NCBI RefSeq assembly: GCF_010725055.1 | Contig: NZ_BJKB01000019.1 | Coordinates: 1 to 64,000 of the forward strand | Source: Gelidibacter japonicus | GTDB taxonomy: Bacteria; Bacteroidota; Bacteroidia; Flavobacteriales; Flavobacteriaceae | Direction of reading: 5' to 3' | Length of the DNA: 64,000 nt | In this document: positions 29,001 through 40,165 of the stretch, in pieces | Position numbering within the stretch: position 1 is the first letter of the stretch | Layout: each line of letters begins with the position of its first letter | Notes under the pieces: model-generated | Database searches by the model: none | Told to the model about the DNA's origin: nothing | Seen by the model: only the letters and a program-made list of their open reading frames with translations | Translations under genes and position numbers: made by a program

Positions 29001-30393
29001 GGATGGCTTTACCTTCAATTAATTTAGGCTGGAAGGCCTGAATACCGAGTCTGTGTAATGTAGGTGCACGGTTTAAAAGAACTGGGTGTCCTTTTAAAAC
29101 ATTCTCTAATATATCCCAAACTACAGGCTCTTTTCTATCTATAATTTTCTTTGCAGATTTTACAGTTTTTACAATCCCACGCTCAATCAGTTTTCTGATA
29201 ATGAATGGCTTGTAAAGTTCTGCTGCCATGTTTTTAGGCAATCCACATTCAAATAATTTTAATTCCGGTCCAACGACGATTACCGAACGTGCCGAATAAT
29301 CCACACGTTTACCAAGTAAGTTTTGACGGAAACGTCCTTGTTTTCCTTTAAGGGAATCGGATAATGATTTTAACGGTCTGTTAGAATCTGTTTTAACTGC
29401 AGAAGCTTTTCGCGTGTTGTCAAATAAAGAATCTACAGATTCTTGCAACATACGCTTCTCATTTCGTAAAATAACTTCTGGAGCTTTGATTTCAACCAAA
29501 CGCTTCAATCGGTTGTTACGAATAATCACACGACGGTACAGATCATTTAAATCTGAAGTTGCAAAACGACCACCATCCAATGGCACCAACGGACGTAACT
29601 CTGGTGGAATTACTGGTATGGCCTTCATGATCATCCATTCTGGAAGATTTTCACGGTTGGCATTAGAGTCGCGGAAAGCTTCAACAACTTGAAGACGCTT
29701 TAAGGCTTCTGTTTTACGTTGTTTTGAAGTTTCAGTGTTTGCTTTGTGACGCAATTCAAAAGACAACTCATTCAAATCAATTCTTGAAAGCAAATCAATC
29801 AAGCATTCCGCCCCCATTTTTGCTATGAACTTGTTCGGATCATTGTCATCTAAATACTGGTTATCCTGTGGAAGTGATTCAAGAATAGTCAAATACTCTT
29901 CTTCCGTCAAGAAATCCATTTTCTGTAGTGGTTCTCCATCAACATTTTTTGCATTACCAGGTTGGATCACTACATAACGCTCGTAATAAATGATCATATC
30001 CAATTTCTTGGAAGGTAATCCCAACAAGTAACCTATTTTGTTTGGTAAAGAACGGAAATACCAAATATGAGCCACAGGAACAACCAAATTGATATGTCCA
30101 ACTCTGTCTCTACGTACTTTCTTCTCTGTTACCTCAACACCACAACGGTCACAAACAATTCCTTTGTAACGGATACGCTTATATTTACCACAAGCACATT
30201 CAAAATCCTTTACAGGACCGAAAATACGCTCACAGAACAAACCATCTCTTTCTGGTTTATGTGTTCGATAATTAATAGTTTCAGGTTTAAGAACCTCACC
30301 ACGAGATGCTGCTAAAACAGACTCTGGAGACGCTAAACCAATGGAGATTTTATTAAATCTCTGTACTGTATTCTTATCTTGTCTTCTTGCCAT
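26092..30393 (-). CDS. rpoC: DNA-directed RNA polymerase subunit beta'
   Basis: A 1433-residue protein, normal for Bacteroidota. The N-terminal zinc site [20 protein letters not shown] is followed by the clamp, and the catalytic Mg motif [15 protein letters not shown] is present. The second zinc site is visible as [16 protein letters not shown], and the trigger-loop region as GMRGLMAKP. With rpoB it makes the active centre of the polymerase. It lies 92 bases after rpoB on the same strand with a hairpin in the gap, and is followed by a terminator. Confidence 0.98.
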   Translation of the reverse strand: MARRQDKNTVQRFNKISIGLASPESVLAASRGEVLKPETINYRTHKPERDGLFCERIFGPVKDFECACGKYKRIRYKGIVCDRCGVEVTEKKVRRDRVGHINLVVPVAHIWYFRSLPNKIGYLLGLPSKKLDMIIYYERYVVIQPGNAKNVDGEPLQKMDFLTEEEYLTILESLPQDNQYLDDNDPNKFIAKMGAECLIDLLSRIDLNELSFELRHKANTETSKQRKTEALKRLQVVEAFRDSNANRENLPEWMIMKAIPVIPPELRPLVPLDGGRFATSDLNDLYRRVIIRNNRLKRLVEIKAPEVILRNEKRMLQESVDSLFDNTRKASAVKTDSNRPLKSLSDSLKGKQGRFRQNLLGKRVDYSARSVIVVGPELKLFECGLPKNMAAELYKPFIIRKLIERGIVKTVKSAKKIIDRKEPVVWDILENVLKGHPVLLNRAPTLHRLGIQAFQPKLIEGKAIQLHPLVCTAFNADFDGDQMAVHLPLGPEAILEAQLLMLASHNILNPANGSPVTVPSQDMVLGLYYMTKERFSTDEVKVKGEGITFYSPEEVTIAYNEKKVDLNAGIKVRTEDLNEEGELVTKIIQTTVGRVLFNETVPKAAGFINQVLTKKSLRDAIGNILKVTSVPETAEFLDEIKDLGYKFAFQGGLSFSLGDIIIPAEKQSMIDSANNQVDGIMANYNMGLITNNERYNQVIDIWTSTNAELTELSMKRIREDQQGFNSVYMMLDSGARGSKEQIRQLTGMRGLMAKPKKSSAGGGEIIENPILSNFKEGLSILEYFISTHGARKGLADTALKTADAGYLTRRLVDVSQDVIVYSEDCGTLRGIEVSALKKNEEIIEKLEDRVVGRTSLNDVYDPLTEELIVAAGEHIDDAVAKRIQNSALDSVEVRSALTCEATKGICAKCYGRNLATGKMVQKGEAVGVVAAQSIGEPGTQLTLRTFHVGGIAGNISEENKLTVKFDGIAEIEDLKVVKGTDNNGDAVDVVISRTSEFKLVDAKTGITLSTHNIPYGSFIFCKPGDKVKKGDVICSWDPYNGVIISEFAGKISYENIEQGVTYQVEIDEQTGFQEKVISESRNKKLIPTLHIEDAKGNAIRSYNLPVGAHLMINDGEKINVGKVLVKIPRRSAKSGDITGGLPRVTELFEARNPSNPAVVSEIDGVVSFGKIKRGNREIIIESRLGEVKKYLVKLSSQILVQENDYVKAGMPLSDGSITPDDILNIKGPSAVQQYLVNEVQEVYRLQGVKINDKHFEVVVRQMMRKVRIIDSGDTIFLEDQLVHKSDFIEENDKIFGMKVIEDAGDSKTLKPGQIVTMRQLRDENSVIRREDGQLAVARDAQPATATPILQGITRASLQTKSFISAASFQETTKVLNEAAVSAKVDDLEGLKENVIVGHRIPAGTGVRRYENIIVGSKEEFNEMMKAKEELNYN

Positions 30394-30436
30394 TTTTTAT
30401 GGTACTAACAAATTATAATTTAATTTTTATGATTGG

Positions 30437-30464
30437 GTAGAGACAGATCGGAATCTGTCTCTAC
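30437..30464. repeat. Perfect 12-bp hairpin between rpoB and rpoC
   Basis: GTAGAGACAGAT, a four-base loop (cgga) and ATCTGTCTCTAC. It fills the short gap between two subunit genes that must be made in equal amounts and is not followed by a T-run, so it is not a terminator. It could be an RNase processing site, an mRNA stabiliser or a dispersed palindrome. Confidence 0.65.
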
Positions 30465-30485
30465 ATTGGAATAATTTCCAGGAAA

Positions 30486-33400
30486 TTACTCCTCCAATCT
30501 AATATCCAATCCTAATCCTTTCAATTCATGCATTAACACGTTGAATGATTCAGGAAGTCCTGGTTCTGGCATTGGCTCTCCTTTTACGATTGCTTCGTAA
30601 GTTTTAGCTCTACCTATAACATCATCAGATTTTACTGTTAGGATCTCACGTAAGGTTGCAGATGCGCCATAAGCCTCAAGTGCCCATACCTCCATCTCAC
30701 CAAATCGCTGGCCACCAAATTGAGCTTTACCACCCAATGGTTGTTGCGTAATCAATGAGTAAGGCCCAATTGAACGTGAGTGCATCTTATCGTCAACCAT
30801 ATGTCCTAATTTCAACATATAAATCACACCAACCGTTGCAGGTTGATCAAAACGATCTCCCGTACCACCATCATACAGATAAGTATGTCCAAAACGTGGA
30901 ATTCCAGCCTCGTCGGTCAACTCATTAATCTGATCCAATGTTGCACCATCAAAGATTGGTGTAGCATAGGTACGACCTAATTTTTGACCTGCCCATCCAA
31001 GAACAGTCTCATAAATTTGTCCAATGTTCATACGAGAAGGTACACCAAGTGGATTCAACACGATATCTACTGGAGTTCCATCTTCCAAGAATGGCATATC
31101 TTCCTGACGGACGATACGTGCAACAATACCTTTATTACCGTGACGTCCTGCCATTTTATCACCTACTTTAAGTTTACGCTTTTTAGCAATATAAACTTTA
31201 GCCAATTTGATAATACCTGCTGGCAACTCATCTCCCACAGAGATTGTAAACTTTTCACGACGCAACGATCCTTGAAGATCATTTTCTTTAATTTTATAAT
31301 TGTGGATCAAATCTAAAACTAAACTATTCGTATGCTCGTCAGTTGTCCAAGTTCCTGAAGTAAGATGCGTATAATCATCAACAGAGTTCAACATTTTTAG
31401 GGTGTACTTTTTACCCTTAGGAATGATTTCCTCTCCAAGATCATTAAAGATTCCTTGTGCAGTTTTTCCGTTTACGATAGCAAATAGTTTGTCGACCAAT
31501 ACGGCTTTTAACTCATCAAACTTTCTGTAATAGACGGCTTCTAATGCGTCAATATCTTCTTTATCCTTAGCTCTTTTTCGTTTGTCCTTAACCGCTCTTG
31601 AGAATAGTTTTTTCTCAATAACAACACCGTGCAATGAAGGAGAAGCTTTCAATGAAGCGTCTTTAACATCACCTGCTTTATCACCAAAGATTGCTCTTAA
31701 TAATTTTTCTTCTGGCGTCGGATCAGATTCACCTTTTGGAGTAATCTTACCAATTAGGATATCTCCTGGCTTGATCTCAGCACCAATACGAATCATACCA
31801 TTCTCGTCCAAGTCTTTCGTAGCCTCTTCAGAAACGTTTGGAATATCATTCGTCAACTCTTCATTACCTAATTTGGTATCACGAACCTCCAATGAATATT
31901 CATCAATATGGATGGAGGTAAAAATATCGTCACGAACAACTTTCTCAGAGATCACAATAGCATCCTCAAAATTGTAACCTTTCCATGGCATAAACGCCAC
32001 TTTCATGTTTCGACCAAGGGCAAGCTCTCCATTTTGGGTTGCATAGCCTTCACAAAGTACTTGTCCTTTTTTAACTTTATCGCCCTTAGTTACTATAGGT
32101 TTTAAGTTAATTGAAGTACCTTGGTTGGTTTTTCTAAACTTGACCAGCGGATAGGTTTTGGTATCGCTATCAAAGCTTACCATGGCTTGTTCTTCGGTAC
32201 GTTCGTACTTAATGACTATTTCATTCGCATCAACATACTCAACAACACCTTCGCCTTCTGCATTAATCAATACTCTTGAATCTGATGCTACTTGACGCTC
32301 CAAACCGGTTCCGACAATTGGTGCATCAACACGCAATAATGGTACTGCTTGACGCATCATGTTAGATCCCATCAAGGCTCTGTTGGCATCGTCATGCTCC
32401 AGGAATGGAATCAGTGATGCTGAAATAGAAGCTACTTGATTAGGTGCTACGTCAGTATAATTAGCAGTTGCACCGTCTATGACAGGGAAATCCCCTTCTT
32501 GACGGGCAATAATTTTGTCTTCAAGAATTTTTCCATCACCATCAACATGAATATTCGCTTGAGCAATCAACATGTCTTCTTCTTCTTCAGCACTCAAATA
32601 AATTGGATCATTCTTAATATCTACTACACCGTCAGTAATTTTACGATATGGTGTTTCGATGAAGCCCATTCCGTTAACTTTAGCGTAAACCGAAAGTGAA
32701 GAAATCAAACCAATGTTTGGTCCCTCAGGGGTTTCAATCGGACATAAACGGCCATAGTGTGTGTAGTGAACGTCACGTACCTCAAAACCTGCACGCTCTC
32801 TGGATAAACCTCCAGGTCCTAATGCTGATAAACGACGTTTGTGCGTAATCTCAGCCAATGGATTCGTTTGATCCATAAATTGAGATAACTGGTTCGTCCC
32901 AAAGAAAGAGTTGATTACGGAAGACAAAGTCTTGGCGTTAATCAAATCAATTGGTGTAAACACCTCATTGTCACGAACGTTCATACGCTCACGGATAGTA
33001 CGTGCCATACGCGCCAAACCAACACCAAACTGCTGTGATAATTGCTCACCTACTGTACGTACACGACGGTTAGAAAGGTGGTCAATATCATCAATTTCAG
33101 CCTTAGAGTTGATCAACTCGATTAAATATTTGATAATGGTAATGATATCCAATTTAGTAAGCACTTGCTTATCCATACCGATATCAAGATTCAATTTTTT
33201 GTTCATTCTATAACGACCTACTTCACCTAAAGAGTAACGTTGGTCTGAGAAGAACAATTTGTCAATAATACCACGGGCAGTTTCCTCATCTGGCGGCTCC
33301 GCGTTTCTCAATTGACGGTAAATATGTTCAACAGCTTCTTTTTCGGAGTTTGTTGGATCCTTTTGAAGCGTGTTATGTATAATGGCGTAATCACCTTGCT

Positions 33401-34298
33401 GTGCACTTTCCTTGTGTAAAAGAACTGTTTTTGCATCAGCTTCAAGGATTTCCTCAATATTATCTTTATCTAAAACAGTATCACGATCAAGCACAATCTC
33501 GTTACGCTCAATGGATACTACCTCACCTGTATCTTCATCAACAAAATCCTCGTGCCAGGTGTTTAGTACACGTGCCGCAAGTTTCCTGCCTATAATTTTT
33601 TTAAGTCCAGACTTAGACACTTTAACCTCTTCTGCAAGGTCAAAAATCTCAAGAATATCTTTATCGCGTTCAAAGCCAATGGCTCTGAACAAGGTTGTAA
33701 CAGGTAATTTTTTCTTTCTATCAATATAGGCGTACATAACGCTATTGATATCCGTAGCAAATTCAATCCAAGAACCCTTAAATGGAATTACTCTGGCAGA
33801 ATATAATTTAGTTCCATTGGCATGGAAGGATTGACTGAAGAATACCCCAGGAGATCTGTGCAATTGTGAAACCACAACACGCTCAGCACCATTGATACAA
33901 AACGTACCGCTTGGAGTCATGTAAGGAATTGTTCCTAAATACACATCTTGAACAATGGTTTCAAAGTCTTCATGTTCAGGGTCTGTACAATACAATTTCA
34001 AACGCGCTTTTAAGGGCACACTGTATGTTAATCCTCTTTCAATACATTCTTCAATAGAATACCTTGGTGGATCAATGAAATAATCCAAAAACTCCAAAAC
34101 AAATTGATTGCGAGTGTCGGTAATTGGGAAGTTTTCCATGAAGGTATTGTAGAGACCTTCATTCCCTCTTTCTTCAGATTTAGTCTCTAATTGGAAAAAA
34201 TCCTGGAAGGATTTTATTTGGATATCCAAAAAATCCGGATACTCCGTTCTATTTACAATAGACGAGAAATTTAATCTTTCAGCTTTTTGTGCTAACAT
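30486..34298 (-). CDS. rpoB: DNA-directed RNA polymerase subunit beta
   Basis: A 1270-residue protein with the expected landmarks: the rifampicin pocket region ([20 protein letters not shown], then [20 protein letters not shown]), [14 protein letters not shown], the catalytic-site helper [12 protein letters not shown], and the C-terminal [18 protein letters not shown]. The rifampicin cluster looks wild-type (H-K-R-R-L-S-A-L). Same strand and operon as rplL upstream and rpoC downstream. Confidence 0.98.
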   Translation of the reverse strand: MLAQKAERLNFSSIVNRTEYPDFLDIQIKSFQDFFQLETKSEERGNEGLYNTFMENFPITDTRNQFVLEFLDYFIDPPRYSIEECIERGLTYSVPLKARLKLYCTDPEHEDFETIVQDVYLGTIPYMTPSGTFCINGAERVVVSQLHRSPGVFFSQSFHANGTKLYSARVIPFKGSWIEFATDINSVMYAYIDRKKKLPVTTLFRAIGFERDKDILEIFDLAEEVKVSKSGLKKIIGRKLAARVLNTWHEDFVDEDTGEVVSIERNEIVLDRDTVLDKDNIEEILEADAKTVLLHKESAQQGDYAIIHNTLQKDPTNSEKEAVEHIYRQLRNAEPPDEETARGIIDKLFFSDQRYSLGEVGRYRMNKKLNLDIGMDKQVLTKLDIITIIKYLIELINSKAEIDDIDHLSNRRVRTVGEQLSQQFGVGLARMARTIRERMNVRDNEVFTPIDLINAKTLSSVINSFFGTNQLSQFMDQTNPLAEITHKRRLSALGPGGLSRERAGFEVRDVHYTHYGRLCPIETPEGPNIGLISSLSVYAKVNGMGFIETPYRKITDGVVDIKNDPIYLSAEEEEDMLIAQANIHVDGDGKILEDKIIARQEGDFPVIDGATANYTDVAPNQVASISASLIPFLEHDDANRALMGSNMMRQAVPLLRVDAPIVGTGLERQVASDSRVLINAEGEGVVEYVDANEIVIKYERTEEQAMVSFDSDTKTYPLVKFRKTNQGTSINLKPIVTKGDKVKKGQVLCEGYATQNGELALGRNMKVAFMPWKGYNFEDAIVISEKVVRDDIFTSIHIDEYSLEVRDTKLGNEELTNDIPNVSEEATKDLDENGMIRIGAEIKPGDILIGKITPKGESDPTPEEKLLRAIFGDKAGDVKDASLKASPSLHGVVIEKKLFSRAVKDKRKRAKDKEDIDALEAVYYRKFDELKAVLVDKLFAIVNGKTAQGIFNDLGEEIIPKGKKYTLKMLNSVDDYTHLTSGTWTTDEHTNSLVLDLIHNYKIKENDLQGSLRREKFTISVGDELPAGIIKLAKVYIAKKRKLKVGDKMAGRHGNKGIVARIVRQEDMPFLEDGTPVDIVLNPLGVPSRMNIGQIYETVLGWAGQKLGRTYATPIFDGATLDQINELTDEAGIPRFGHTYLYDGGTGDRFDQPATVGVIYMLKLGHMVDDKMHSRSIGPYSLITQQPLGGKAQFGGQRFGEMEVWALEAYGASATLREILTVKSDDVIGRAKTYEAIVKGEPMPEPGLPESFNVLMHELKGLGLDIRLEE

Positions 34299-34362
34299 CG
34301 ATGAACGGGATTTTGATTAAAATAATTGTGTTTTTTTTATGTACCTTTAATATACACAAAAG

Positions 34363-34415
34363 GGTTTAGGTCATTCCGAACTTCCGATAGTAATCGGGAT
34401 CGGAAGACCTAAACC
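34363..34415. promoter_or_regulatory. Nested hairpin in the rplL-rpoB gap (possible attenuator or processing site)
   Basis: GGTTTAGGTC (34363-34372) pairs perfectly with GACCTAAACC (34406-34415), and an inner pair TTCCGAT / ATCGGAA lies inside. On the minus strand the structure is followed by cccTTTTGTG. In Escherichia coli an attenuator and an RNase III site lie in the same gap and set the ratio of ribosomal protein to polymerase transcripts. A similar role here is inference from position and structure. Confidence 0.55.
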
Positions 34416-34438
34416 AAAATTTGTAGTTTGGGTTAAGC

Positions 34439-34813
34439 TTATTTAAGCTCAACTTCTGCTCCTGCGTCTTCTAATTGACCTTTTAAAGCTTCTGCTTCAT
34501 CTTTAGAAACACCTTCTTTAATGTTGCTTGGTGCATTATCAACCAATTCTTTAGCTTCTTTCAAGCCTAAACCAGTTAATTCTTTTACCAATTTAACAAC
34601 TGCCAATTTAGATGCACCTGCAGCTTTAAGAACTACGTCAAATTCTGACTGCTCTTCAGCCGCTTCAGCAGCACCGCCTCCACCTGCAGCAACTGCAACA
34701 GCAGCAGCAGCTGGCTCGATACCATACTCATCTTTTAATATTGTAGCTAATTCGTTAACTTCTTTTACTGTCAAATTAACTAATTTTTCTGCGAAATCTT
34801 TTAAATCTGCCAT
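34439..34813 (-). CDS. rplL: 50S ribosomal protein L7/L12
   Basis: A 124-residue acidic protein with an N-terminal dimerisation domain ([19 protein letters not shown]), an Ala/Gly hinge ([20 protein letters not shown]) and a C-terminal factor-binding domain ([20 protein letters not shown], then [13 protein letters not shown]). It forms the ribosomal stalk that recruits translation GTPases. Between rplJ and rpoB on the minus strand. Confidence 0.98.
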   Translation of the reverse strand: MADLKDFAEKLVNLTVKEVNELATILKDEYGIEPAAAAVAVAAGGGGAAEAAEEQSEFDVVLKAAGASKLAVVKLVKELTGLGLKEAKELVDNAPSNIKEGVSKDEAEALKGQLEDAGAEVELK

Positions 34814-34872
34814 TTTCTATCGTTTTAATAATTTTAATAAAATATAATTTGTTTAAGTGCGTACTGTTTTGA

Positions 34873-35394
34873 CTATCCTTCTTTTTCGGATAGAGTTTTA
34901 AGGATACCTGCTAATTTACCACCACTTGATTTAAGCGCTGAAATAACATTTTTAGCAGGAGATTGAAGCAATCCTACAATATCTCCAATTAATTCCTCTC
35001 TTGATTTGATGTCGACTAATACATCCAATTGCTCATCACCAATGTAGATCGCTTCTTCAATAAAAGCTCCTTTAAGCAAAGGCCTATCAGATTTTTTACG
35101 AAATGCTTTAATTACTTTAGCTGGAGCATTTCCAGTTTCCGAATACATTACTGAAGTGTTTCCGACTAAGGTTTTTGGAAGTTGACCAAAATCTTTATCA
35201 GAAGCTTCCATAGCTTTCTCCAACAAGGTATTCTTTACGACGGCCATTTTAATGCCTGCTTTAAAGCACGCGCGACGTAATTCTGAAGTGTTTTTCGCAT
35301 TTAATCCAGAAATATCCGTTAAATAGATATGTGTATTTTCTGCTAATTGAGTAGTCAACTCTACAATAACTTGTGATTTTTCTTCTCTTGTCAT
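34873..35394 (-). CDS. rplJ: 50S ribosomal protein L10
   Basis: A 173-residue protein: MTREEKSQVIVELTTQLAEN, then YLTDISGLNAKNTSELRRAC and AVVKNTLLEKAME, the RNA-binding N-terminal part of L10. The C-terminal helix that carries L7/L12 dimers follows (AKNVISALKSSGGKLAGILK). In many bacteria L10, or the L10-L12 complex, represses its own operon by binding the rplJ leader; no such leader structure is obvious in the short gap here. Followed by rplL after 59 bases. Confidence 0.97.
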   Translation of the reverse strand: MTREEKSQVIVELTTQLAENTHIYLTDISGLNAKNTSELRRACFKAGIKMAVVKNTLLEKAMEASDKDFGQLPKTLVGNTSVMYSETGNAPAKVIKAFRKKSDRPLLKGAFIEEAIYIGDEQLDVLVDIKSREELIGDIVGLLQSPAKNVISALKSSGGKLAGILKTLSEKEG

Positions 35395-35412
35395 AATATT
35401 AAAGTTTAACTA

Positions 35413-36102
35413 CTAACCTATTTTAGTATCGATTGATATACTTGGACTCATGGTGCTTGACATAAAAATACTCTTCATGTACACACCTTTAGCTGCAACA
35501 GGTTTCATTTTGATTAAAGTTGTCAACAGTTCATTCGCATTGTCCGTTATCATATCGGGAGTAAATGATGCTTTCCCGATTGGAGCGTGAACGATTCCGG
35601 TTTTATCAACTTTAAAATCTATTTTACCAGCTTTTACTTCAGCAACCGCTTTGGCCACATCCATAGTTACTGTACCTGTTTTAGGGTTTGGCATTAAGCC
35701 TCTTGGACCTAATATTCTACCTAAAGGACCTAGTTTACCCATGATTGCAGGCATAGTGACAATAACGTCAACATCTGTCCAACCACTTTTGATTTTATCA
35801 AGGTACTCATCCAATCCTACATAATCAGCGCCCGCATCCTTAGCTTCCTGCTCTTTGTCAGGGGTTACCAATGCAAGAACCTTCATGTCCTTTCCTGTTC
35901 CGTGAGGTAAAGAAACAACACCTCTTACCATTTGATTTGCCTTACGAGGATCAACTCCAAGTCTTACAGCGATATCCACTGAAGCATCAAATTTTGTATA
36001 AGTGATTTCTTTTAATAAAGCCGCAGCCTCTTCAAGAGAATAAAGTTTATTCTTGTCAACTTTAGCCCTTGCCTCTTTTTGCTTTTTAGTTAATTTTGCC
36101 AT
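35413..36102 (-). CDS. rplA: 50S ribosomal protein L1
   Basis: A 229-residue protein with the L1 signature [20 protein letters not shown] and the N-terminal [20 protein letters not shown]. It forms the L1 stalk that controls E-site tRNA release. In other bacteria L1 also represses translation of the rplK-rplA mRNA. The gap to rplK upstream is 11 bases and to rplJ downstream 18 bases, so all are one transcript. Confidence 0.98.
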   Translation of the reverse strand: MAKLTKKQKEARAKVDKNKLYSLEEAAALLKEITYTKFDASVDIAVRLGVDPRKANQMVRGVVSLPHGTGKDMKVLALVTPDKEQEAKDAGADYVGLDEYLDKIKSGWTDVDVIVTMPAIMGKLGPLGRILGPRGLMPNPKTGTVTMDVAKAVAEVKAGKIDFKVDKTGIVHAPIGKASFTPDMITDNANELLTTLIKMKPVAAKGVYMKSIFMSSTMSPSISIDTKIG

Positions 36103-36113
36103 TTCAAAAATTT

Positions 36114-36551
36114 TTAATTAGGTTTTTTACCTGTTACAGTAATACCCATTGATCTTGCCGTCCCAGCAACCATGTCCATTGCTTTTGCTTCGGTAAATGC
36201 ATTTAAATCTTGCATTTTATCTTCTGCAATTGCTTTAACTTGATCCCAAGTTACTTTTGCTACCTTTTTTCTGTTCGGTTCTCCAGATCCTTTTTTTACT
36301 TTGGCCGCTTCCATTAATTGTACTGCAGCTGGTGGGGTCTTAATTACGAAATCAAACGATTTATCCTTGAACACAGAAATTACAACTGGTAATACTTTAC
36401 CGGCCTTATCCTGAGTCCTAGCATTAAATTGCTTACAGAATTCCATGATATTAACTCCAGCAGCTCCTAAAGCGGGTCCTACCGGTGGCGATGGATTCGC
36501 TGCACCTCCCCGAACTTGTAGCTTAACTACTTTACTTAATTCTTTTGCCAT
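36114..36551 (-). CDS. rplK: 50S ribosomal protein L11
   Basis: A 145-residue protein starting [20 protein letters not shown], which carries the conserved P-P-V-G-P-A-L-G box right after. The start at 36551 is used; a longer frame to 36581 lacks family similarity. L11 binds the GTPase-associated centre of 23S rRNA and is needed for the stringent response via RelA-type enzymes. Downstream of nusG and upstream of rplA. Confidence 0.97.
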   Translation of the reverse strand: MAKELSKVVKLQVRGGAANPSPPVGPALGAAGVNIMEFCKQFNARTQDKAGKVLPVVISVFKDKSFDFVIKTPPAAVQLMEAAKVKKGSGEPNRKKVAKVTWDQVKAIAEDKMQDLNAFTEAKAMDMVAGTARSMGITVTGKKPN

Positions 36552-36619
36552 TTTTAAAATTTTAGTTGCACGTCTTTCCAATGGAAGCCAAAAGACATAC
36601 GATCTATTTGTAACAATTA

Positions 36620-37177
36620 TTAAACTTTTTCAACTTGCATATAACTTAATTCCAATGGTGTCTTTCTTCCGAATATTTTCACCATTACTTCAAGCTTACG
36701 CTTTTCTTCATTTATTTTTTCAATAGTTCCGTCAAATCCATTAAATGGACCGTCTATAACTTTTACGGTCTCTCCAATAGTAAACGGAATAGCCGCGTTA
36801 GCATCTGCATCTACGGTTAGCTCATCCACTTTACCTAACATCCTATTGACTTCAGACTGTCTTAAAGGCACAGGATCTCCTCCTTTTACCTCTCCTAAAA
36901 ACCCAATGACGTTAGTAATGGATTTAATGATATGAGGAATCTCGCCAGTTAAATTGGCTTGTATCATTATGTAGCCAGGAAAGTAAACTTTCTCTTTACT
37001 TATTTTTTTCCCGTTGCGAATTTGTATGACTTTTTCAGTAGGCACCAAAACTTGATCTACATAGTCGCCGAGACCCAAACGGGCAATTTCGTTTTCTATA
37101 TAGGTTTTGATCTTGTTTTCTTGACCACTAACGGCCCTTACAACATACCACTTTTTATTTCCACTAGTTTCAGACAT
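36620..37177 (-). CDS. nusG: Transcription termination/antitermination factor NusG
   Basis: A 185-residue protein with an N-terminal NGN domain ([20 protein letters not shown], and [13 protein letters not shown]) and a C-terminal KOW domain (about 125-185, [20 protein letters not shown]). NusG binds RNA polymerase and couples it with the ribosome or Rho. It follows secE by 14 bases, the conserved bacterial order. Confidence 0.97.
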   Translation of the reverse strand: MSETSGNKKWYVVRAVSGQENKIKTYIENEIARLGLGDYVDQVLVPTEKVIQIRNGKKISKEKVYFPGYIMIQANLTGEIPHIIKSITNVIGFLGEVKGGDPVPLRQSEVNRMLGKVDELTVDADANAAIPFTIGETVKVIDGPFNGFDGTIEKINEEKRKLEVMVKIFGRKTPLELSYMQVEKV

Positions 37178-37191
37178 CCTTAATGTGTATT

Positions 37192-37386
37192 TTACTTGAT
37201 CCAGTCGAAATACGTTTCGATAACCCCACTGAATACTGTATCAACTCCCCAAATTGCCAAAGCAAATATTATTGAGAAAACAGCTACTACTATGGTCAAA
37301 CGCTGAGCTTCAGCCCATGTTGGCCATGTAACATTGTTCTTTAATTCACTAAATGATTCTGAAATATAATTTACAAATCCTGCCAT
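37192..37386 (-). CDS. secE: Preprotein translocase subunit SecE
   Basis: A 64-residue single-helix protein: an amphipathic N-terminal segment (NYISESFSELKNNVTWPTWA) and one membrane helix (TIVVAVFSIIFALAIWGVDT). The T-W-P-x-x-x-E motif is the family hallmark. It clamps SecY in the inner membrane. It lies between tRNA-Trp and nusG. Confidence 0.96.
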   Translation of the reverse strand: MAGFVNYISESFSELKNNVTWPTWAEAQRLTIVVAVFSIIFALAIWGVDTVFSGVIETYFDWIK

Positions 37387-37479
37387 TATAGTTGTGTTAA
37401 TTTTAAAGTGGGAGCGTTCAATTCTATTCTCTGTTAAATTCTATTCGGACCATTTATATTTCGGTTCCAAAATGCTCTG

Positions 37480-37552
37480 CACGGGTTGCGAGACTCGAAC
37501 TCACGACACCTGGTTTTGGAGACCAGTGCTCTACCAACTGAGCTAAACCCGT
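37480..37552 (-). tRNA. tRNA-Trp (anticodon CCA)
   Basis: A 73-base cloverleaf on the minus strand: acceptor ACGGGTT / AACCCGT with discriminator G, D-arm GCTCAGTTGGTAGAGC, anticodon arm CTGGT-CTCCAAA-ACCAG, and T-arm with TTCGAGT. CCA is not encoded. Between tuf and secE, as in many bacteria. Confidence 0.97.
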
Positions 37553-37660
37553 ATTATAAAAAGAAATCCATGTTATCATCCCTTTCTTTTTATTTAATTT
37601 CAACAATTAATTCCTCAGTTGTTGAGCTCACGATTTAGGCGTGACAGATTAATATAAATC

Positions 37661-37688
37661 AAGGCATCCTGAAAAATCAAGACGCCTT
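37661..37688 (-). terminator. Hairpin after tuf
   Basis: On the minus strand AAGGCGTCTTGA, a tttt loop and TCAGGATGCCTT form a 12-bp stem (two G-U pairs) about 20 bases past the tuf stop, followed by an AT-rich but T-poor tail (TGATTTATATT). It could be a partial terminator that lets some transcription reach tRNA-Trp and secE, or an mRNA 3'-end stabiliser. Confidence 0.6.
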
Positions 37689-37708
37689 AATATATATTTA
37701 AGCAATAA

Positions 37709-38896
<1,188 letters not shown>

Positions 38897-38960
38897 GTTT
38901 AATTTATTTTAATCTTAATTTATATTAGTGTTCAAAAATTTAATTTTGCTTATTTAAAAG

Positions 38961-39032
38961 AGCCAATGACGAGAATTGAACTCGTGACCTCTTCCTTACC
39001 AAGGAAGCGCTCTACCCCTGAGCTACACCGGC
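38961..39032 (-). tRNA. tRNA-Thr (anticodon GGT)
   Basis: A 72-base cloverleaf on the minus strand: acceptor GCCGGTG / CATTGGC (two G-U pairs) with discriminator T, D-arm AGCTCAGGGGTAGAGC, anticodon arm CTTCC-TTGGTAA-GGAAG, and T-loop TTCAATT. Directly upstream of tuf. Confidence 0.96.
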
Positions 39033-39279
39033 GTTTGAGTTTGGTGGTTTCAGGTTCCTGATCTCAAGTTCAAAAAGTTGCAACAAGAAACTTGAAACGT
39101 ATCCAGAATAGCCAATCATATATTTGATACGACAGATACTACTCTCCTAGAGGGCTGGTCACGCATTGCATCATGACAACATTTCACTCTTTTAAGCGAG
39201 AAATCACGATTTTAAACGCAATAAAACTCGCATTTTAAGCGGACAATCACACTCTCGGCGTGACGACATCCACTCTTTG

Positions 39280-39352
39280 AGCGGGAGACCGGGTTCGAAC
39301 CGGCGACATTCAGCTTGGAAGGCTGACGCTCTACCAACTGAGCTACTCCCGC
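39280..39352 (-). tRNA. tRNA-Gly (anticodon TCC)
   Basis: A 73-base cloverleaf on the minus strand: acceptor GCGGGAG / CTCCCGC with discriminator T, D-arm AGCTCAGTTGGTAGAGC, anticodon arm CAGC-CTTCCAA-GCTG, and T-loop TTCGAAC. The 247 bases between this and tRNA-Thr(GGT) hold degenerate short repeats (see findings). Confidence 0.97.
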
Positions 39353-39471
39353 AATTATTCTCGGAAAATCCAAACAGAAAATTCCAAATTCCAATACTCA
39401 ATGAACGACTCCCAACCTTTAGCTACGATTCATAACCAAACTTGAGACCCCTGCCTTCGCAGGAATGTTTT

Positions 39472-39763
39472 GTGGATTACCTCCCTTCGGTCGGTGATCC
39501 GCAAGGGCGACCCCTTACTAAAACTTTTAAAACGCAGTTTTACAAAAGCGAGCTTAAAAACTTTATCACATTATTGTGGATTACCTCCCTTCGGTCGGTG
39601 ATCCGTAAGGGTGACCCCTTACTAAAACTTTTAAAACGCAGTTTTACAAAAGCGAGCTTAAAAACTTTATCACATTATTGTGGATTACCTCCCTTCGGTC
39701 GGTGATCCGTAAGGGTGACCCCTTACTAAAACTTTTAAAACGCAGTTTTACAAAAGCGAGCTT
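39472..39763. repeat. 104-bp tandem repeat, about 2.8 copies, inside the tRNA cluster
   Basis: Copies start at 39472, 39576 and 39680 (exact period 104). Each begins GTGGATTACCTCCCTTCGGT and holds two inner palindromes (GGAT-tac...ggt-ATCC and AAAACGCAGTTTT). Copies 2 and 3 are identical over the compared part; copy 1 differs by two C/T changes. The third copy breaks off at agcgagctt. An open frame across the array (39442-39705) is an artefact of the repeat. It lies between tRNA-Tyr and tRNA-Gly and accounts for most of this 438-base gap. Confidence 0.9.
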
Positions 39764-39790
39764 TTGACAACTGCTTATTTAAAAGTTTTG

Positions 39791-39872
<82 letters not shown>

Positions 39873-39965
39873 AAACCGATTCGAAATTTCATTTATCAAA
39901 AATTAAATTTCAAATCTTAATTTCAATATTTTTATGAACGCTTCCCAAAATCCTAAAACTTTGAG

Positions 39966-39985
39966 ATTCCTGCCTTCGCAGGAAT
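39966..39985. repeat. Hairpin repeat ATTCCTGC-cttc-GCAGGAAT (copy 2)
   Basis: The same 8-bp stem as at 25949-25968, here four bases from the 3' end of tRNA-Thr(TGT). A shorter version (CCTGC-cttc-GCAGG) is at 39450-39464, next to the tandem repeat array. Position at tRNA ends suggests either processing signals or opportunistic insertion. Confidence 0.6.
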
Positions 39986-39989
39986 TTGG

Positions 39990-40063
39990 AGCCGATAGAG
40001 GGACTCGAACCCACGACCTGCTGATTACAAATCAGCTGCTCTAGCCAGCTGAGCTACATCGGC
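39990..40063 (-). tRNA. tRNA-Thr (anticodon TGT)
   Basis: A 74-base cloverleaf on the minus strand: acceptor GCCGATG / TATCGGC with discriminator T, D-arm GCTCAGCTGGCTAGAGC, anticodon arm CTGAT-TTGTAAT-CAG region with anticodon TGT, and T-loop TTCGAGT. First gene of the tRNA-tuf unit, downstream of the promoter at 40115-40144. Confidence 0.97.
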
Positions 40064-40085
40064 TTTTTATGAACTTTTCCTTCAA

Positions 40086-40113
40086 TAAAAAAGCCCGCTA
40101 TTTCTAACGGACT
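40086..40113 (-). terminator. Terminator after hpf, overlapping the start of the tRNA transcript
   Basis: On the minus strand AGTCCGTT, a loop AGAAAT and AGCGGGCT pair over eight positions (two G-U), followed by six T residues. It closes hpf, but the tRNA promoter lies immediately upstream, so the start of the tRNA-tuf transcript would fall within or next to this stem. Confidence 0.65.
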
Positions 40114-40114
40114 G

Positions 40115-40144
40115 CAAATGTAGAGATTTATTTTTTTATTCAAA
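40115..40144 (-). promoter_or_regulatory. Bacteroidetes-type promoter for the tRNA-tuf-secE unit
   Basis: Minus-strand TTTG at 40144-40141, an 18-base spacer of almost pure A/T, then TACATTTG at 40122-40115. This fits the Bacteroidetes sigma-A consensus (TTTG, 19-21 bases, TAnnTTTG) apart from a one-base-shorter spacer. It is about 50 bases upstream of tRNA-Thr(TGT) and after the hpf stop codon. Confidence 0.65.
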
Positions 40145-40165
40145 ACATTTTATGAGAAATTTTTA

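Noticed and set aside
39442-39705. An 87-codon open frame in the tRNA-Gly/tRNA-Tyr gap.
   Set aside because: It consists of the translated 104-bp tandem repeat and has no start context or coding bias; treated as a repeat artefact.
39472-39763. Possible CRISPR array in the tRNA cluster.
   Set aside because: Period 104 with identical units and no spacers.
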